Positions 25,305-33,947 of a stretch of 64,000 bases of DNA are shown here, in pieces; position 1 is the stretch's first letter, and each line of letters starts with the position of its first letter. Position numbers and translations under genes: made by a program. This DNA comes from CAVURS01 sp963795385. GTDB lineage: Bacteria; Actinomycetota; Actinomycetes; Actinomycetales; CAVURS01. A model generated the notes under the pieces. It searched no databases. It saw only the letters and a program-made list of their open reading frames with translations, and had not been told where the DNA came from. The stretch is taken from assembly GCA_963795385.1 (NCBI GenBank), contig CAWCHK010000014.1, positions 434,001 through 498,000 on the forward strand. Direction: 5' to 3'.

Positions 25305-26033
25305 TCAGGCGCGGTGCTTGCCGCCGGCGAGGTGGGCGCCGCCGACCCGCTCCCGGTGCTTGCCGGTGCACTTGGCGGTCGTCTTGGCGCCCTGGTGGCG
25401 CTGACCGTCCTTGACCACGCTCTTGGTCGCGTCCTTGACCGCGTCCTTGACCGCGTCCTTGGTCACGGCGTCCGCGCTGTGGGCGGCCACGGCCTTGACC
25501 GCGTCGCGGACCAGCGTCTGGACGGCGACCTTGGCCGGGCCAGTCGTCAGGCCGGGGGTGCCTTCGCCGCCGAGCGTGCCGGTCCCCGCGGAGCCGGTGG
25601 AGCCGGTGGTGCCGGTGCCGGGGACGCCCTCGGTGCCCGCGCCGGTACCTCCGTGGGTGCCGGTGCCGTGGCCACTCCCAGCGCCGTCGCCCTGACCGGA
25701 GCCGGAGCCGGTGCCGCCGGTCGGGTCGCCGCCCTCGGAGCCGCCCTGGGGGGAACCCGTCGGGGCCGGCGGCCGGATGATGATGTGCGTGCCTCCGCCA
25801 CCGTGCAGGGAGGTCGGGCCGCTGCCGATGACGCAGATCGGGTTGACGCTGGCGTTCGTGTCGACCGGGTCGCCCGCGACGATGTTGACGGCGGGGCCGC
25901 CGTCCGTGGTGGGCGTGCAGTCGGGCGGGGTGGGGTTGCCCTCGGTGCCGGAGCCGGTGCCGCCATGGGTGCCGGTGCCGTGACCGTTGCCGCTGCCCGG
26001 CCGGGTCGGCCCGCCACTGCCGTTGCCGTTGCC
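25305..26033 (-). pseudogene. C-terminal part of a Gly/Thr-rich secreted protein, separated from its N-terminus by an in-frame TAG
   Basis: After the TAG at 26034-26036 the same reading frame stays open to 25305, about 243 codons. It encodes a GNGNGSGG continuation of the repeat, a compact segment with VNIVAGDPVDTNASVNPICVIG and a Gly/Thr repeat (GTGTHGGTGSGTEG, twice). A Lys/Ala/Asp helical tail with DAVKDAVKDATKSVVKDG ends in KHRERVGG...KHRA. I checked this frame triplet by triplet and saw no other stop. It is either the severed half of one gene or is reached by stop-codon readthrough. Confidence 0.6.
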
Positions 26034-26456
26034 CTAGCCGTTGCCCGTGCCCTTGCCGCCGGTGCTCGAACCCGAGCCCGAGGTGCTGTGGTGCGTGTTG
26101 CCCGTGCTGGTCCGGGCGGAGGTGTTGCCGCCGGACGCCGGCGGGGTGCTGGTGAAGGAGCTGCCGCCGTTCGACGACTTGGGCTTGGTGGTCGTCGGCG
26201 CCGTCGGGCTGTGGGTGGCGATCTTGGCCGGGGTGGTCAGCGGCCGGACGTCACCGGGGGCGGCGACACCGCCGCTGGCGCCCGAGGGCGACACGGCGTG
26301 GGGGAGCGGAGCGAAGGCGATGGCGACCAGGCTGGTCACGGTGACGGTCGACAGCGCGACGAGCGCGACGGTCGGCCCGCCCGCCCGTGCGGCGAGGGCG
26401 CGGGCCCGGCGAGCGCCTGCTCGCGAAGCCTCGGGACCCAGCTGTTGGACTGCCAT
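26034..26456 (-). CDS. N-terminal part of a Gly/Thr-rich secreted or surface protein
   Basis: About 140 residues from the ATG at 26456 (GGGGG 8 nt upstream). Residues 1-55 hold a long signal sequence with an Arg-rich n-region (SRAGARRARALAARAGG) and a hydrophobic core (VALVALSTVTVTSLVAIAFA). Then comes a Thr/Ser/Pro/Lys-rich stalk (KSSNGGSSFTSTPPASGGN) and a Gly/Asn repeat. It ends at TAG 26034-26036, in the middle of the repeat, with the frame continuing beyond. The intact protein would be about 383 residues and probably cell-wall associated. The 196-bp upstream region is less GC-rich than the surroundings and should hold the promoter. Confidence 0.65.
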   Translation of the reverse strand: MAVQQLGPEASRAGARRARALAARAGGPTVALVALSTVTVTSLVAIAFAPLPHAVSPSGASGGVAAPGDVRPLTTPAKIATHSPTAPTTTKPKSSNGGSSFTSTPPASGGNTSARTSTGNTHHSTSGSGSSTGGKGTGNG

Positions 26457-26652
26457 GGTGATCGCCCCCGACCAACCCTTCTTTGTCAGTAGTGCTGTGG
26501 TTTGCACGACGGGCAGGAGCCGGTCATGAACACAGAGTGCACTGGTACGACGGTAGAGCGCGCGCGATGCCTCCGATATCCCTCATCGGTACTAGTCACT
26601 CGAACCTTGAGTGCTCACTTGCAGTAGTTTTTGATAACCAGATCGTAACGAA

Positions 26653-27747
26653 CTACTCCGCAGACCGCAGGAAGTCGCCCGCAACCGTGAGAAGGAGATC
26701 GGCAGCCTCGGGCTCGGCGACAGTGCAGCGGGCCCCGGAGCCCCCGAACGGCCGTACGACCAGCCCGGCCCGCTCGGCCCGGGCCGCGAACTCGGCGGTC
26801 CGCTCGCCCAGCTCCAGCCAGACGAAGTTGGCCTCGGAGTCGGGAACCTCCCACCCCTGGGCCCGCAGGCCGCTGAGCACGCGCCGGCGCTCCTGGACCA
26901 GGGCCTCGACCCGGACCTCGAGCTCCTCGTGGGCGGCCAGGGAGGCGATCGCGGCGTCCTGGGCGACCACCGAGACGCCGAACGGCACGGCCGTCTTGCG
27001 CAGGGCGGCCGCCACCGCCGGGTCGGCGATGGCGTAGCCGACCCGCAGCCCGGCCAGCCCGTAGGCCTTGGAGAACGTCCGCAGCACGGCCACGTTGGGC
27101 CGGCGGCGCTGGATCGCCAGGGCGTCGGGCGCCCCGGGGTCGCGGACGAACTCGACGTACGCCTCGTCGATGACCACCAGCACGTCGCGCGGGACGGAGT
27201 CCAGGAACGTCTCCAGCTCGGCCGCGCCCACCGTCGGGCCGGTGGGGTTGTTGGGGGTGCAGACCAGGACGAGCCGGGTCCGATCGGTCACGGCCGCGGC
27301 CATCGCGGGCAGGTCGTGCCGGCCACCGGGGGCGAGCGGCACGGGGACGCCGGTCGCCCCTGACAGCTGGACGAGGATCGGGTAGGCCTCGAACGAGCGC
27401 CAGGCGTGCACGACCTCGTCACCCTCGCCGCAGGTGGCGGACAGGATCTGGCCCAGCACGCCGACGCTCCCGGTGCCGACCGCGACGTTGGCCGGCTCGA
27501 CGCCGAACCGGTCGGCGATGGCCGAGATCAGCGCCGTGCTCGCCATGTCGGGGTAGCGGTTCATCTCCCGGGCCGCGCGGGCCACGACGTCGACCACGCC
27601 GGGCAGCGGCGGGTAGGGGTTCTCGTTGCTGGAGATCTTGTACGTCGTGGGGCCGGCACCCGGCTCGGCCGCCGGGCGGCCGGGCACGTACGCCGGGACG
27701 CCGGTCAGGGCGCTGCGGAGCCGGATCGGGACCTCGCTCGTGCTCAT
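26653..27747 (-). CDS. hisC: Histidinol-phosphate aminotransferase
   Basis: 364-residue class I/II PLP aminotransferase catalysing the glutamate-dependent transamination in histidine biosynthesis; paralogs also act on phenylalanine. The N-terminus has KISSNENPYPPLPGV, the family's substrate-loop signature. The PLP lysine lies in RTFSKAYGLAGLRVGYA, and VCTPNNPTGPTVG and VVIDEAYVEF are the Asn and Asp contacts. No other his gene is adjacent, so it may be the aromatic (Pat-like) paralog. It is divergent from the holin-like gene across 41 bp. Confidence 0.88.
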   Translation of the reverse strand: MSTSEVPIRLRSALTGVPAYVPGRPAAEPGAGPTTYKISSNENPYPPLPGVVDVVARAAREMNRYPDMASTALISAIADRFGVEPANVAVGTGSVGVLGQILSATCGEGDEVVHAWRSFEAYPILVQLSGATGVPVPLAPGGRHDLPAMAAAVTDRTRLVLVCTPNNPTGPTVGAAELETFLDSVPRDVLVVIDEAYVEFVRDPGAPDALAIQRRRPNVAVLRTFSKAYGLAGLRVGYAIADPAVAAALRKTAVPFGVSVVAQDAAIASLAAHEELEVRVEALVQERRRVLSGLRAQGWEVPDSEANFVWLELGERTAEFAARAERAGLVVRPFGGSGARCTVAEPEAADLLLTVAGDFLRSAE

Positions 27748-27788
27748 GGGGTCACTCTAGGGAGAGCCCGTCGTGGCAGGATCGCGCC

Positions 27789-28208
27789 ATGAGGTCCTTC
27801 GCCATCAAGGTCGTGGTGAACGCGGTCGCCATCTGGATCGCGACCGTCGTCTCCGGCATCACGGTGAGCGGCGGGTCCAACACGACGTCCGGCAAGATCC
27901 TGACCTTCCTGTTCATCGGGCTGCTGTTCGGGATCGTCAACGCGGTCGTCAAGCCGGTGGTCAAGCTGTTCTCGCTGCCGCTCTACTTCGTGACGCTGGG
28001 GCTGTTCACGTTCGTGGTCAACGCCCTGATGCTCGAGCTGACGTCGTGGCTCTCCCGGCACACCCGGCTGACCCTGCGGATCGATCACTTCTGGTGGCAG
28101 GCGGTCGGGGCCGCCGTGGTGGTCACCTTCGTCAGCCTGGTGCTCAACCTGCTGCTGCCGGACAGCCTCAAGGACGGCGACAAGCGGAGCAGCCGCCAGT
28201 ACAGCTGA
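27789..28208 (+). CDS. Phage-holin-family-4-like small membrane protein
   Basis: 139 residues with four hydrophobic helices: FAIKVVVNAVAIWIATVVSG, LTFLFIGLLFGIVNAVVKPVVKLFSLP, YFVTLGLFTFVVNALMLELTSWL and WWQAVGAAVVVTFVSLVLNLLLP. The NAVVKPVVKLFSLPLYFVTLGLF segment is the hallmark of the mycobacterial 4 TMS holin-like (DUF360) family. No phage genes surround it. In bacteria this family is chromosomal and its role is unclear. Confidence 0.82.
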   Translation: MRSFAIKVVVNAVAIWIATVVSGITVSGGSNTTSGKILTFLFIGLLFGIVNAVVKPVVKLFSLPLYFVTLGLFTFVVNALMLELTSWLSRHTRLTLRIDHFWWQAVGAAVVVTFVSLVLNLLLPDSLKDGDKRSSRQYS

Positions 28209-28247
28209 CCCGCCGGCCTCCTTCGGTATCGGGAGCGGGGGTGAAGC

Positions 28248-29990
28248 TCAGGCGTGGCGGCGGGTCGTGATGACCCGGAACCGCGGCGCGACGAAGGCCG
28301 CATCGACGTACGCCGCATTGGCCGCCGGGTTCGCCCCGGTGCCGTGGTAGTCGCTGAAGGCCGAGGTCTGGTTCACGAACACCTGCCCGGTGAGGTTCTC
28401 CGAGAGGGCAACCCCGGCGTCCAACGCAGCCTCCCGGGCGGCGTCCAGCACCTTCGCCGAGCTCGAGTAGACCGCCGCGGTCATCGCCCCGTGGGCCCGG
28501 ACCGTGCGGACGAACGTGCTCAGTGACTGCTCCGTACCGTCCGTCGCGATCAGGAAGGCCACCGGCCCGAAGCACTCCTGCCGGTAGACCTCCTCGTCGG
28601 CCACGTCCACGGCGACCAGCGCCGGCGTCCGGACGACGGCGTCCGGGTACGCCGGGTGCGCGACCGGCCGGGAGTCCAGCACGACCACGCCCGAGCCGGC
28701 CGCCGCCGCCAGCTCGGCCACCCCCGCGGCCCGGGCCCGGACCCCGTCGTTGACCGTGGCGCCGAGCAGCTCGACCGCCTTGGCGTCGTCGGCCGTCAGC
28801 GCCTGGACCGCCCCCGCCAGCCGGGCACCGAACTCCTCGAACGACAGGGGGCCCTCATCGGTGCTGATCCCGTCCCGAGGGACGTAGACGTTCTGCGGCG
28901 TCGTACACATCTGGCCGCTGTAGAGCGTGAACGAGAAGGCCAGGTTGGCCAGCAGGCCGCCGAGATCGTCGGTCGAGTCGACGATCACCGTGTTGACGCC
29001 CGACTTCTCCGTGAACACCACGGTGCCGAGCCGAGCGCCCTCGGTCTCGAGCCAGCGACCGAAGTCCGGGCCGCCGGTGTAGTCCACGATCCGCACTCCG
29101 GGGTGCTCCACCAGGTCCTGGGCCAGCGTCCCGCCGGGTGCCTCGGCCGCGAGCGTCACCAGGTCGGGGTCGAATCCGGTCTCGGTCAGCACCTCGCGGG
29201 CGATCGAGACGGTGATCGCCAGCGGCAGGGTGGCGCGCGGATGGGGCTTGACCACGACCGCGTTCCCGGTCGCGAGCGAGGCGAACAGGCCCGGGTAGGC
29301 GTTCCAGGTCGGGAACGTGTTGCAGCCGATGACGAGCGCGACGCCGCGGCCGACGATGTGGTTGTCCTTCTCCAGGACGATCGGCTCGCCCCGGCCGGGC
29401 TTCTCCCAGCGGGCGCTCGCCGGGATGCGCAGCTGCTCGGCCAGGGCCGCGGCCACCGCCTCGAAGGCCCGGTCCTGCGCGTGCGGCCCTCCCGCCTGGA
29501 AGGCCATGACGAACGGCTGGCCGCTGGTGTGCATGACCGCACTGGCCAGCTCGAACGACCGGGCGTTGATCCGGTCGATGATCTCCACGCACACCGCTGC
29601 CCGGACCTGCGGCCCGACCGACCGCCACGGGTACGTCGCCTGCTGCGCGGCCGCCACCAGCTGATCGACGTCGACCTCGGGGTAGCCGACCCGCAGTCCC
29701 GGCCCGTACGGCGAGACCTCCTCGCCGACCCAGTCGCCGGTGTGGCCCGCCTGACCGGACAGGTCGTCGAAGTGCCGGGTCAGATGGGCGTCGAACGCCT
29801 GCCGTCCCTCGTCCGCCGCGCTCTCGCCGTACACCCGCGGGGACGGCGACTCGGGGTAGCGGGAGAGGTAGCCGCGGGTCGTCAGCGCGGCCATGGCCTG
29901 GTCCAGCGCGTCGCGGTGCTGGTCCACCAGGGCCTGCGCGGTCGGACCCTCGCGACGGTCGGGGCCGGCCGGAGATGCTGTCTGGTCCAT
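28248..29990 (-). CDS. paaN: Phenylacetic acid degradation protein PaaN (aldehyde dehydrogenase family)
   Basis: 580 residues of an aldehyde-dehydrogenase fold, longer than usual ALDH. Visible are the NAD-binding region VALVIGCNTFPTWNAYPGLFASLATGNAVVVKPHPRATLPL, the Cys-bearing active-site loop FSFTLYSGQMCTTPQNVYVP and the Glu-bearing TEKSGVNTVIV. It takes part in phenylacetate catabolism at or near the ring-opening aldehyde stage. I take the ATG at 29990, which precedes the conserved region. It is divergent from paaH-paaI-paaK, which supports the pathway assignment. Confidence 0.88.
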   Translation of the reverse strand: MDQTASPAGPDRREGPTAQALVDQHRDALDQAMAALTTRGYLSRYPESPSPRVYGESAADEGRQAFDAHLTRHFDDLSGQAGHTGDWVGEEVSPYGPGLRVGYPEVDVDQLVAAAQQATYPWRSVGPQVRAAVCVEIIDRINARSFELASAVMHTSGQPFVMAFQAGGPHAQDRAFEAVAAALAEQLRIPASARWEKPGRGEPIVLEKDNHIVGRGVALVIGCNTFPTWNAYPGLFASLATGNAVVVKPHPRATLPLAITVSIAREVLTETGFDPDLVTLAAEAPGGTLAQDLVEHPGVRIVDYTGGPDFGRWLETEGARLGTVVFTEKSGVNTVIVDSTDDLGGLLANLAFSFTLYSGQMCTTPQNVYVPRDGISTDEGPLSFEEFGARLAGAVQALTADDAKAVELLGATVNDGVRARAAGVAELAAAAGSGVVVLDSRPVAHPAYPDAVVRTPALVAVDVADEEVYRQECFGPVAFLIATDGTEQSLSTFVRTVRAHGAMTAAVYSSSAKVLDAAREAALDAGVALSENLTGQVFVNQTSAFSDYHGTGANPAANAAYVDAAFVAPRFRVITTRRHA

Positions 29991-30068
29991 GTGCAGCGAG
30001 ACTACCTTTCGGTCCGGACGTCGATGTGACAGCCTGGCGCCGTCTCGGGGATCTAGTGAAAGACCGGA

Positions 30069-31682
30069 GTGCCCTTGTCCAGCCACCAGGCGGCCGTCGC
30101 CGCCGCCAGCGAGGACGTCCTCGTCGGCATCGTGGGCGCCGGCACGATGGGCGCCGGCATCGCGCAGGTCGCGGCCCTGGCCGGCCACCCGGTCCGGGTG
30201 TTCGACGCCGAGCCCGGCGCCGCGGCCCGGGCCGTCCGCTCCGTGAACGACGGTGTCCACACCCTGGCCCGACGCGACCTGATCAGCGGCGAGGCGGCCG
30301 ACGACGCCTGCACCCTGGTCGCGGCCGTCGACGACGTCGAGGCGCTGGACCGCTGCCTGGTCGTCGTGGAGGCGATCGCCGAGGACGCCGAGGCCAAGCG
30401 GGCGCTCTTCGCCCGGCTGGAAGAGGTGGTCGGGGAGGACACCCTCCTCGCGTCCAACACCTCGTCCCTGTCAGTGACCGCCCTGGGCCGCCCCCTCGCC
30501 CGACCCGAGCGTCTGGTCGGCCTGCACTTCTTCAACCCCGCGCACAAGATGAAGCTGGTCGAGGTCGTGTGTGGGGAGCAGAGCGGCGCGGCGTACGTCG
30601 AGCTGGCCACCAACCTGGTCCGGGCCTGGGGCAAGACGCCCGTCCGCTGCGCGTCGACACCCGGCTTCATCGTCAACCGGGTCGCGCGGCCGTTCTACGG
30701 CGAGGCCCAGCGGATGGTCGAGGACGGCGTCGCCGACGCGGCGACCGTCGACGCGCTCCTGCGCGAGGCCGGCGGCTTCCCGCTCGGGCCGCTCGAGCTG
30801 ACCGACCTGATCGGGCAGGACGTCAACCTGGCCGTCGCCACCTCGGTGTGGCTGCAGACCTTCCACGACCCGCGCTACGCACCGACGGTCTGGCAGCAGC
30901 GGCTGGTCGACGCCGGGCGGCTCGGCCGCAAGACCGGCCGGGGCGTCTACGCCTACGACGTCTCCCGCGGACACGGCAACGGCCCGGTGGTGCTCGACCC
31001 CGAGACCGGGCAGCCGCCCGAGGCAGCCACGGCCCCACGGCACCTCGCACCGCGGTACGCCGTCTACCACCAGGGCTGGAACGTCATGACCCCCCTGCTG
31101 GAGCGGTCCAAGGCCGCCGGGGTGCGCATCGTGGGCGAGCAGCCGGAGGACGAGGATCCCTGGGACGACGACGGGTGCGCCGACCACGGCGGTGTGCGGC
31201 TGCCATCGGGCGGCCGGCTGGTCGAGACCACGGGGGACTCCGCTCAGACCGTCGGGAACGACGTCGTGGTGATCGACTGGGCCCTCGATGCAGCGACGAC
31301 GACGAGGGTGGCCATGGCCGCCTCCGCCGGAGCGCGGCCCGAGACCGTGGCCCAGGCGATCGGCCTGGTGCAGGCGGCGGGTGTGGCGGTGAGTGTCGTC
31401 GACGACACCCCCGGCCTGGTCGTGGCCCGGACGGTCGCGATGCTGGTCAACGAGGCGGCCGACGTCGTGCATCGCGGTGAGGCGACCGCAGCCGACGTCG
31501 ACACGGCGATGCGGCTCGGCACGGGCTATCCGCGCGGCCCGCTCGAGTGGGGTGACGCGATCGGGCCCTCGTGCGTCTCGTGGGTGCTGCGCGCGCTCAA
31601 CGACGCCGTCCCCACCGGTCGCTACCGGGTCGGGCGCGGCCTGGAGCTGGCCGCCGAGCGCGGGTCGCCGCTGCATGGCTGA
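30069..31682 (+). CDS. paaH: 3-hydroxyacyl-CoA dehydrogenase, PaaH/PaaC-type
   Basis: 537 residues. An N-terminal Rossmann domain has VGIVGAGTMGAGIAQVAALAG (about 16-36), then NTSSLSVTALGRPLARPERLVGLHFFNPAHKMKLVEVV, with the catalytic His in LHFFNPAH. A duplicated C-terminal domain follows (residues 185-290 and 440-530, each with an FIVNR or GLVVAR start). It oxidises 3-hydroxyadipyl-CoA to 3-oxoadipyl-CoA in the phenylacetate route. The start GTG at 30069 has GGAG close by. It overlaps paaI by 8 bp. Confidence 0.9.
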   Translation: MPLSSHQAAVAAASEDVLVGIVGAGTMGAGIAQVAALAGHPVRVFDAEPGAAARAVRSVNDGVHTLARRDLISGEAADDACTLVAAVDDVEALDRCLVVVEAIAEDAEAKRALFARLEEVVGEDTLLASNTSSLSVTALGRPLARPERLVGLHFFNPAHKMKLVEVVCGEQSGAAYVELATNLVRAWGKTPVRCASTPGFIVNRVARPFYGEAQRMVEDGVADAATVDALLREAGGFPLGPLELTDLIGQDVNLAVATSVWLQTFHDPRYAPTVWQQRLVDAGRLGRKTGRGVYAYDVSRGHGNGPVVLDPETGQPPEAATAPRHLAPRYAVYHQGWNVMTPLLERSKAAGVRIVGEQPEDEDPWDDDGCADHGGVRLPSGGRLVETTGDSAQTVGNDVVVIDWALDAATTTRVAMAASAGARPETVAQAIGLVQAAGVAVSVVDDTPGLVVARTVAMLVNEAADVVHRGEATAADVDTAMRLGTGYPRGPLEWGDAIGPSCVSWVLRALNDAVPTGRYRVGRGLELAAERGSPLHG

Positions 31683-32106
31683 GGCAGCCGACGACGGCCG
31701 GTCCGGGCTCGCGGCGGCCCGGGCGATGTGGGCCGCCGACGGGGCCAGCGCCGGCCTCGGCATGGTCCTGGTCTCACTCGACGTGGGCCACGCGGTGGTC
31801 CGGATGTCGGTGAACGAGGCGATGGTCAACGGGCACGCCATCGCGCACGGTGGGTTCGTCTTCGCCCTCGCCGACTCGGCGTTCGCGCTGGCGTGCAACA
31901 GCCACGGGCCGGTGACGGTGGCGGCGGGGTGCGACATCACGTTCGTCGCGCCGGCCCGGGTCGGTGACGTCCTGGTGGCCGACGCCGTCGAGCGGGCGAC
32001 GTTCGGCCGGTCCGGCCTGACCGACGTGTCGGTGCGGGTCGAGTCGAGCGGCGCGCTGGTGGCCGAGCTGCGTGGCCGCTCCCGGGTCATCGGCCCTACC
32101 CGCTGA
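31675..32106 (+). CDS. paaI: Hydroxyphenylacetyl-CoA thioesterase PaaI (hotdog fold)
   Basis: 143 residues of a hotdog-fold thioesterase. It has the MVNGHAIAHGGFVFALADSAFALACNS core, in which the Asn/His-Gly-Gly motif and the catalytic Asp of LADSAF are visible, followed by GCDITFVAPARVGDVLVADA. PaaI clears dead-end CoA thioesters of the phenylacetate pathway. The ATG at 31675 lies inside the paaH stop region (8-bp overlap). paaK follows 22 bp downstream. Confidence 0.92.
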   Translation: MAEAADDGRSGLAAARAMWAADGASAGLGMVLVSLDVGHAVVRMSVNEAMVNGHAIAHGGFVFALADSAFALACNSHGPVTVAAGCDITFVAPARVGDVLVADAVERATFGRSGLTDVSVRVESSGALVAELRGRSRVIGPTR

Positions 32107-32128
32107 GCGGCCGGGGTGATGTGATGCC

Positions 32129-33448
32129 GTGGTGAGCGCGCTGCCCGTGGTGGAGCCACGACCCGACCTCTACGACGAGGCCGAGCGATGGTCCGTCGAC
32201 GAGCTCCGGGCCCGGCAGCTCGAGCGGTTGCAGGCGACGGTCACCGCGGCGTACGAGCAGGTGCCGCACTACCGGAAGGCGTTCGCAGCCAACGGAGTCG
32301 GGCCGGGGGACCTGCGATCGCTGGAGGACCTGCGGCACTTCCCGTTCACCGCCAAGGCCGACCTGCGGGAGAACTACCCGTTCGGGATGTTCGCCGTGCC
32401 GCGCGAGCAGGTGGTGCGGGTGCACGCGTCGTCGGGTACGACGGGCCGCCCGACGGTGGTGGGCTACACCGCGCGGGACATCGCGACCTGGGCCTCGTTG
32501 ATGGCCCGTTCGATCCGGGCCGCCGGCGGCCGCCCGGGCGACGTCGTGCACGTGGCCTACGGCTACGGGCTCTTCACCGGCGGGCTCGGGGCGCACTACG
32601 GCGCCGAGGCGCTGGGGTGCACGGTCGTGCCCGTGTCGGGGGGCATGACCGAGCGGCAGGTGCAGCTCATCGATGACTTCCGCCCGCGGGTGATCATGGT
32701 GACGCCGTCCTACTTCCTCTCCGTGCTGGACGAGATGGCCCGGGCCGGCGTGGACGTCGCGGGGTCGTCGCTGGAGATCGGGATCTTCGGCGCCGAGCCG
32801 TGGACCGGGGCCATGCGCACCGAGATCGAGTCGCGCGGCGGCCTGCACGCGGTCGACATCTACGGGCTGTCCGAGGTGATGGGGCCGGGGGTCGCGCAGG
32901 AGTGCGTCGAGACCAAGGACGGCCTGCACGTCTGGGAGGACCACTTCTACCCGGAGGTCGTGGACCCGCTGACCGGTCAGCCCGTGGCCGACGGCGAGGT
33001 CGGCGAACTCGTCTTCACCTCGCTCACCAAGCAGGCGATGCCCGTGATCCGCTATCGCACAAGGGATCTCACCCGGCTGCTGCCAGGGACGGCGCGTCCG
33101 GGCATGCGCCGCATGGAGAAGGTCACCGGCCGCACCGACGACATGATGATCGTCCGGGGTGTCAACGTGTTCCCGACCCAGGTCGAGGAGCTGGTGCTCG
33201 CGCTGCCCGGCCTCACGCCGTACTTCCAGTGCGTGCTGACCCGGCCGGACCGGCTGGACGAGCTCGAGATCGTCGTCGAGGCGGCCGAGGACGTGCCGTC
33301 CGCGTCGTACGACGGGTTGGGACGTGAGCTCGCCGGGCGGGTCAAGGACCGGGTCGGCGTGACCGCCCGGGTGCGCGTCGTCCCGCCGGGCGGCATCGAG
33401 CGATCGCTCGGCAAGGCCCGGCGGATCGTGGACCAGCGCCCGACCTGA
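32129..33448 (+). CDS. paaK: Phenylacetate-CoA ligase
   Basis: 439-residue ANL-superfamily ligase activating phenylacetate to its CoA thioester at the entry of the pathway. It has the P-loop-like VHASSGTTGRPTVVGYT, IYGLSEVMGPGVAQEC (adenylation A5 motif) and RTDDMMIVRGVNVFPTQVEE with the C-terminal domain hinge. The C-terminal catalytic Lys is in LGKARRIVD. The start is GTG at 32129. It ends the paaH-paaI-paaK unit. The ring epoxidase genes paaABCDE are not in the window. Confidence 0.95.
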   Translation: MVSALPVVEPRPDLYDEAERWSVDELRARQLERLQATVTAAYEQVPHYRKAFAANGVGPGDLRSLEDLRHFPFTAKADLRENYPFGMFAVPREQVVRVHASSGTTGRPTVVGYTARDIATWASLMARSIRAAGGRPGDVVHVAYGYGLFTGGLGAHYGAEALGCTVVPVSGGMTERQVQLIDDFRPRVIMVTPSYFLSVLDEMARAGVDVAGSSLEIGIFGAEPWTGAMRTEIESRGGLHAVDIYGLSEVMGPGVAQECVETKDGLHVWEDHFYPEVVDPLTGQPVADGEVGELVFTSLTKQAMPVIRYRTRDLTRLLPGTARPGMRRMEKVTGRTDDMMIVRGVNVFPTQVEELVLALPGLTPYFQCVLTRPDRLDELEIVVEAAEDVPSASYDGLGRELAGRVKDRVGVTARVRVVPPGGIERSLGKARRIVDQRPT

Positions 33449-33467
33449 CCACGCCGGGCCGGGAGCG

Positions 33468-33506
33468 GCTCCGTATCACTGACGGAGCGGGCGGTCTCTT
33501 GCCCGC
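33468..33506 (+). promoter_or_regulatory. Two overlapping inverted repeats directly before the 33507 start codon
   Basis: GCTCCGT (33468-33474) pairs with ACGGAGC (33482-33488), and GCGGGC (33487-33492) pairs with GCCCGC (33501-33506). The right arm of the first shares two bases with the left arm of the second. The second hairpin ends at the base before the ATG and occupies the place of a Shine-Dalgarno. The first could be the paaK terminator stem; no T-run follows. Confidence 0.5.
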
Positions 33507-33947
33507 ATGACCGCTGTCCTCGAACGCGACCCCGGCGTGCTGGCTCTGACCAGCGGCGCCGAGATCGAGCGGGCGCTGCGCGCGGCCACCTGGCTGGGCC
33601 GGCCGCACGTGTCCACCGTCGTCCTCGACCCGAGCCTCCCCGACGACGGCGGAGCGGCGGCAGCCGAGGCGGACCAGATCAAGCGAGCGTTCAACGACTG
33701 CGGCTGCGCCTGGGGCGAGATGGCCCTGCTGGCAACGGTTCTCGCGCTCGTCGGCACCCATGTGTCCACCGGTGACCCGGGCTGGGTCGAGGCCGTGGGC
33801 CTCGCGATCACGGCGGCCGTCGTCGGCAAGGCCGCCGGGCTGGCCCGGAGCCGGCGCCAGCTGCACCACGTCCTGCGGCGGCTCGCCGCGTCGTACCCGA
33901 CAGATGAAGAAGGAGGTGGCCACCATGGCCGCACTCGCCTGCCGTGA
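33507..33947 (+). CDS. Small two-helix membrane protein paired with the metzincin-like protease
   Basis: 146 residues that I do not recognise as a named family. An N-terminal soluble part (1-70, SGAEIERALRAATWLGRPHVSTVVLDPSL) is followed by a Cys motif FNDCGCAWGEM at about 67-77, a TM helix LLATVLALVGTHV, a second helix AVGLAITAAVVGKAAGLA and a basic tail (RSRRQLHHVLRRLAA). The gene overlaps the protease start by 23 bp, so the two are translationally coupled. No Shine-Dalgarno is visible; a hairpin ends at the ATG. It is probably an inner-membrane partner, regulator or anchor of the protease (inference). Confidence 0.72.
   Translation: MTAVLERDPGVLALTSGAEIERALRAATWLGRPHVSTVVLDPSLPDDGGAAAAEADQIKRAFNDCGCAWGEMALLATVLALVGTHVSTGDPGWVEAVGLAITAAVVGKAAGLARSRRQLHHVLRRLAASYPTDEEGGGHHGRTRLP

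Noticed and set aside
25296..26492. 398-residue Gly/Ala-rich reading frame on the plus strand
   Set aside because: It is the antisense of the Gly/Thr-rich secreted protein gene; no ribosome site and no family resemblance. The minus strand has a signal peptide and start site.
26597..26613. CIRCE-like inverted repeat (CACTC-N7-GAGTG, read as GCACTC...GAGTG on the minus strand)
   Set aside because: HrcA/CIRCE needs a 9-bp spacer and longer arms (TTAGCACTC-N9-GAGTGCTAA); the spacer is 7 and no chaperone gene is near.
27789..28208. Prophage remnant, because of the holin-like protein
   Set aside because: The family is widespread in bacterial chromosomes and no phage structural, lysis or integrase gene is near.
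29991..30068. PaaR-type operator in the paaN-paaH divergent gap
   Set aside because: Only a short ACC...GGT match is visible; it lacks the long symmetric arms reported for PaaR sites.
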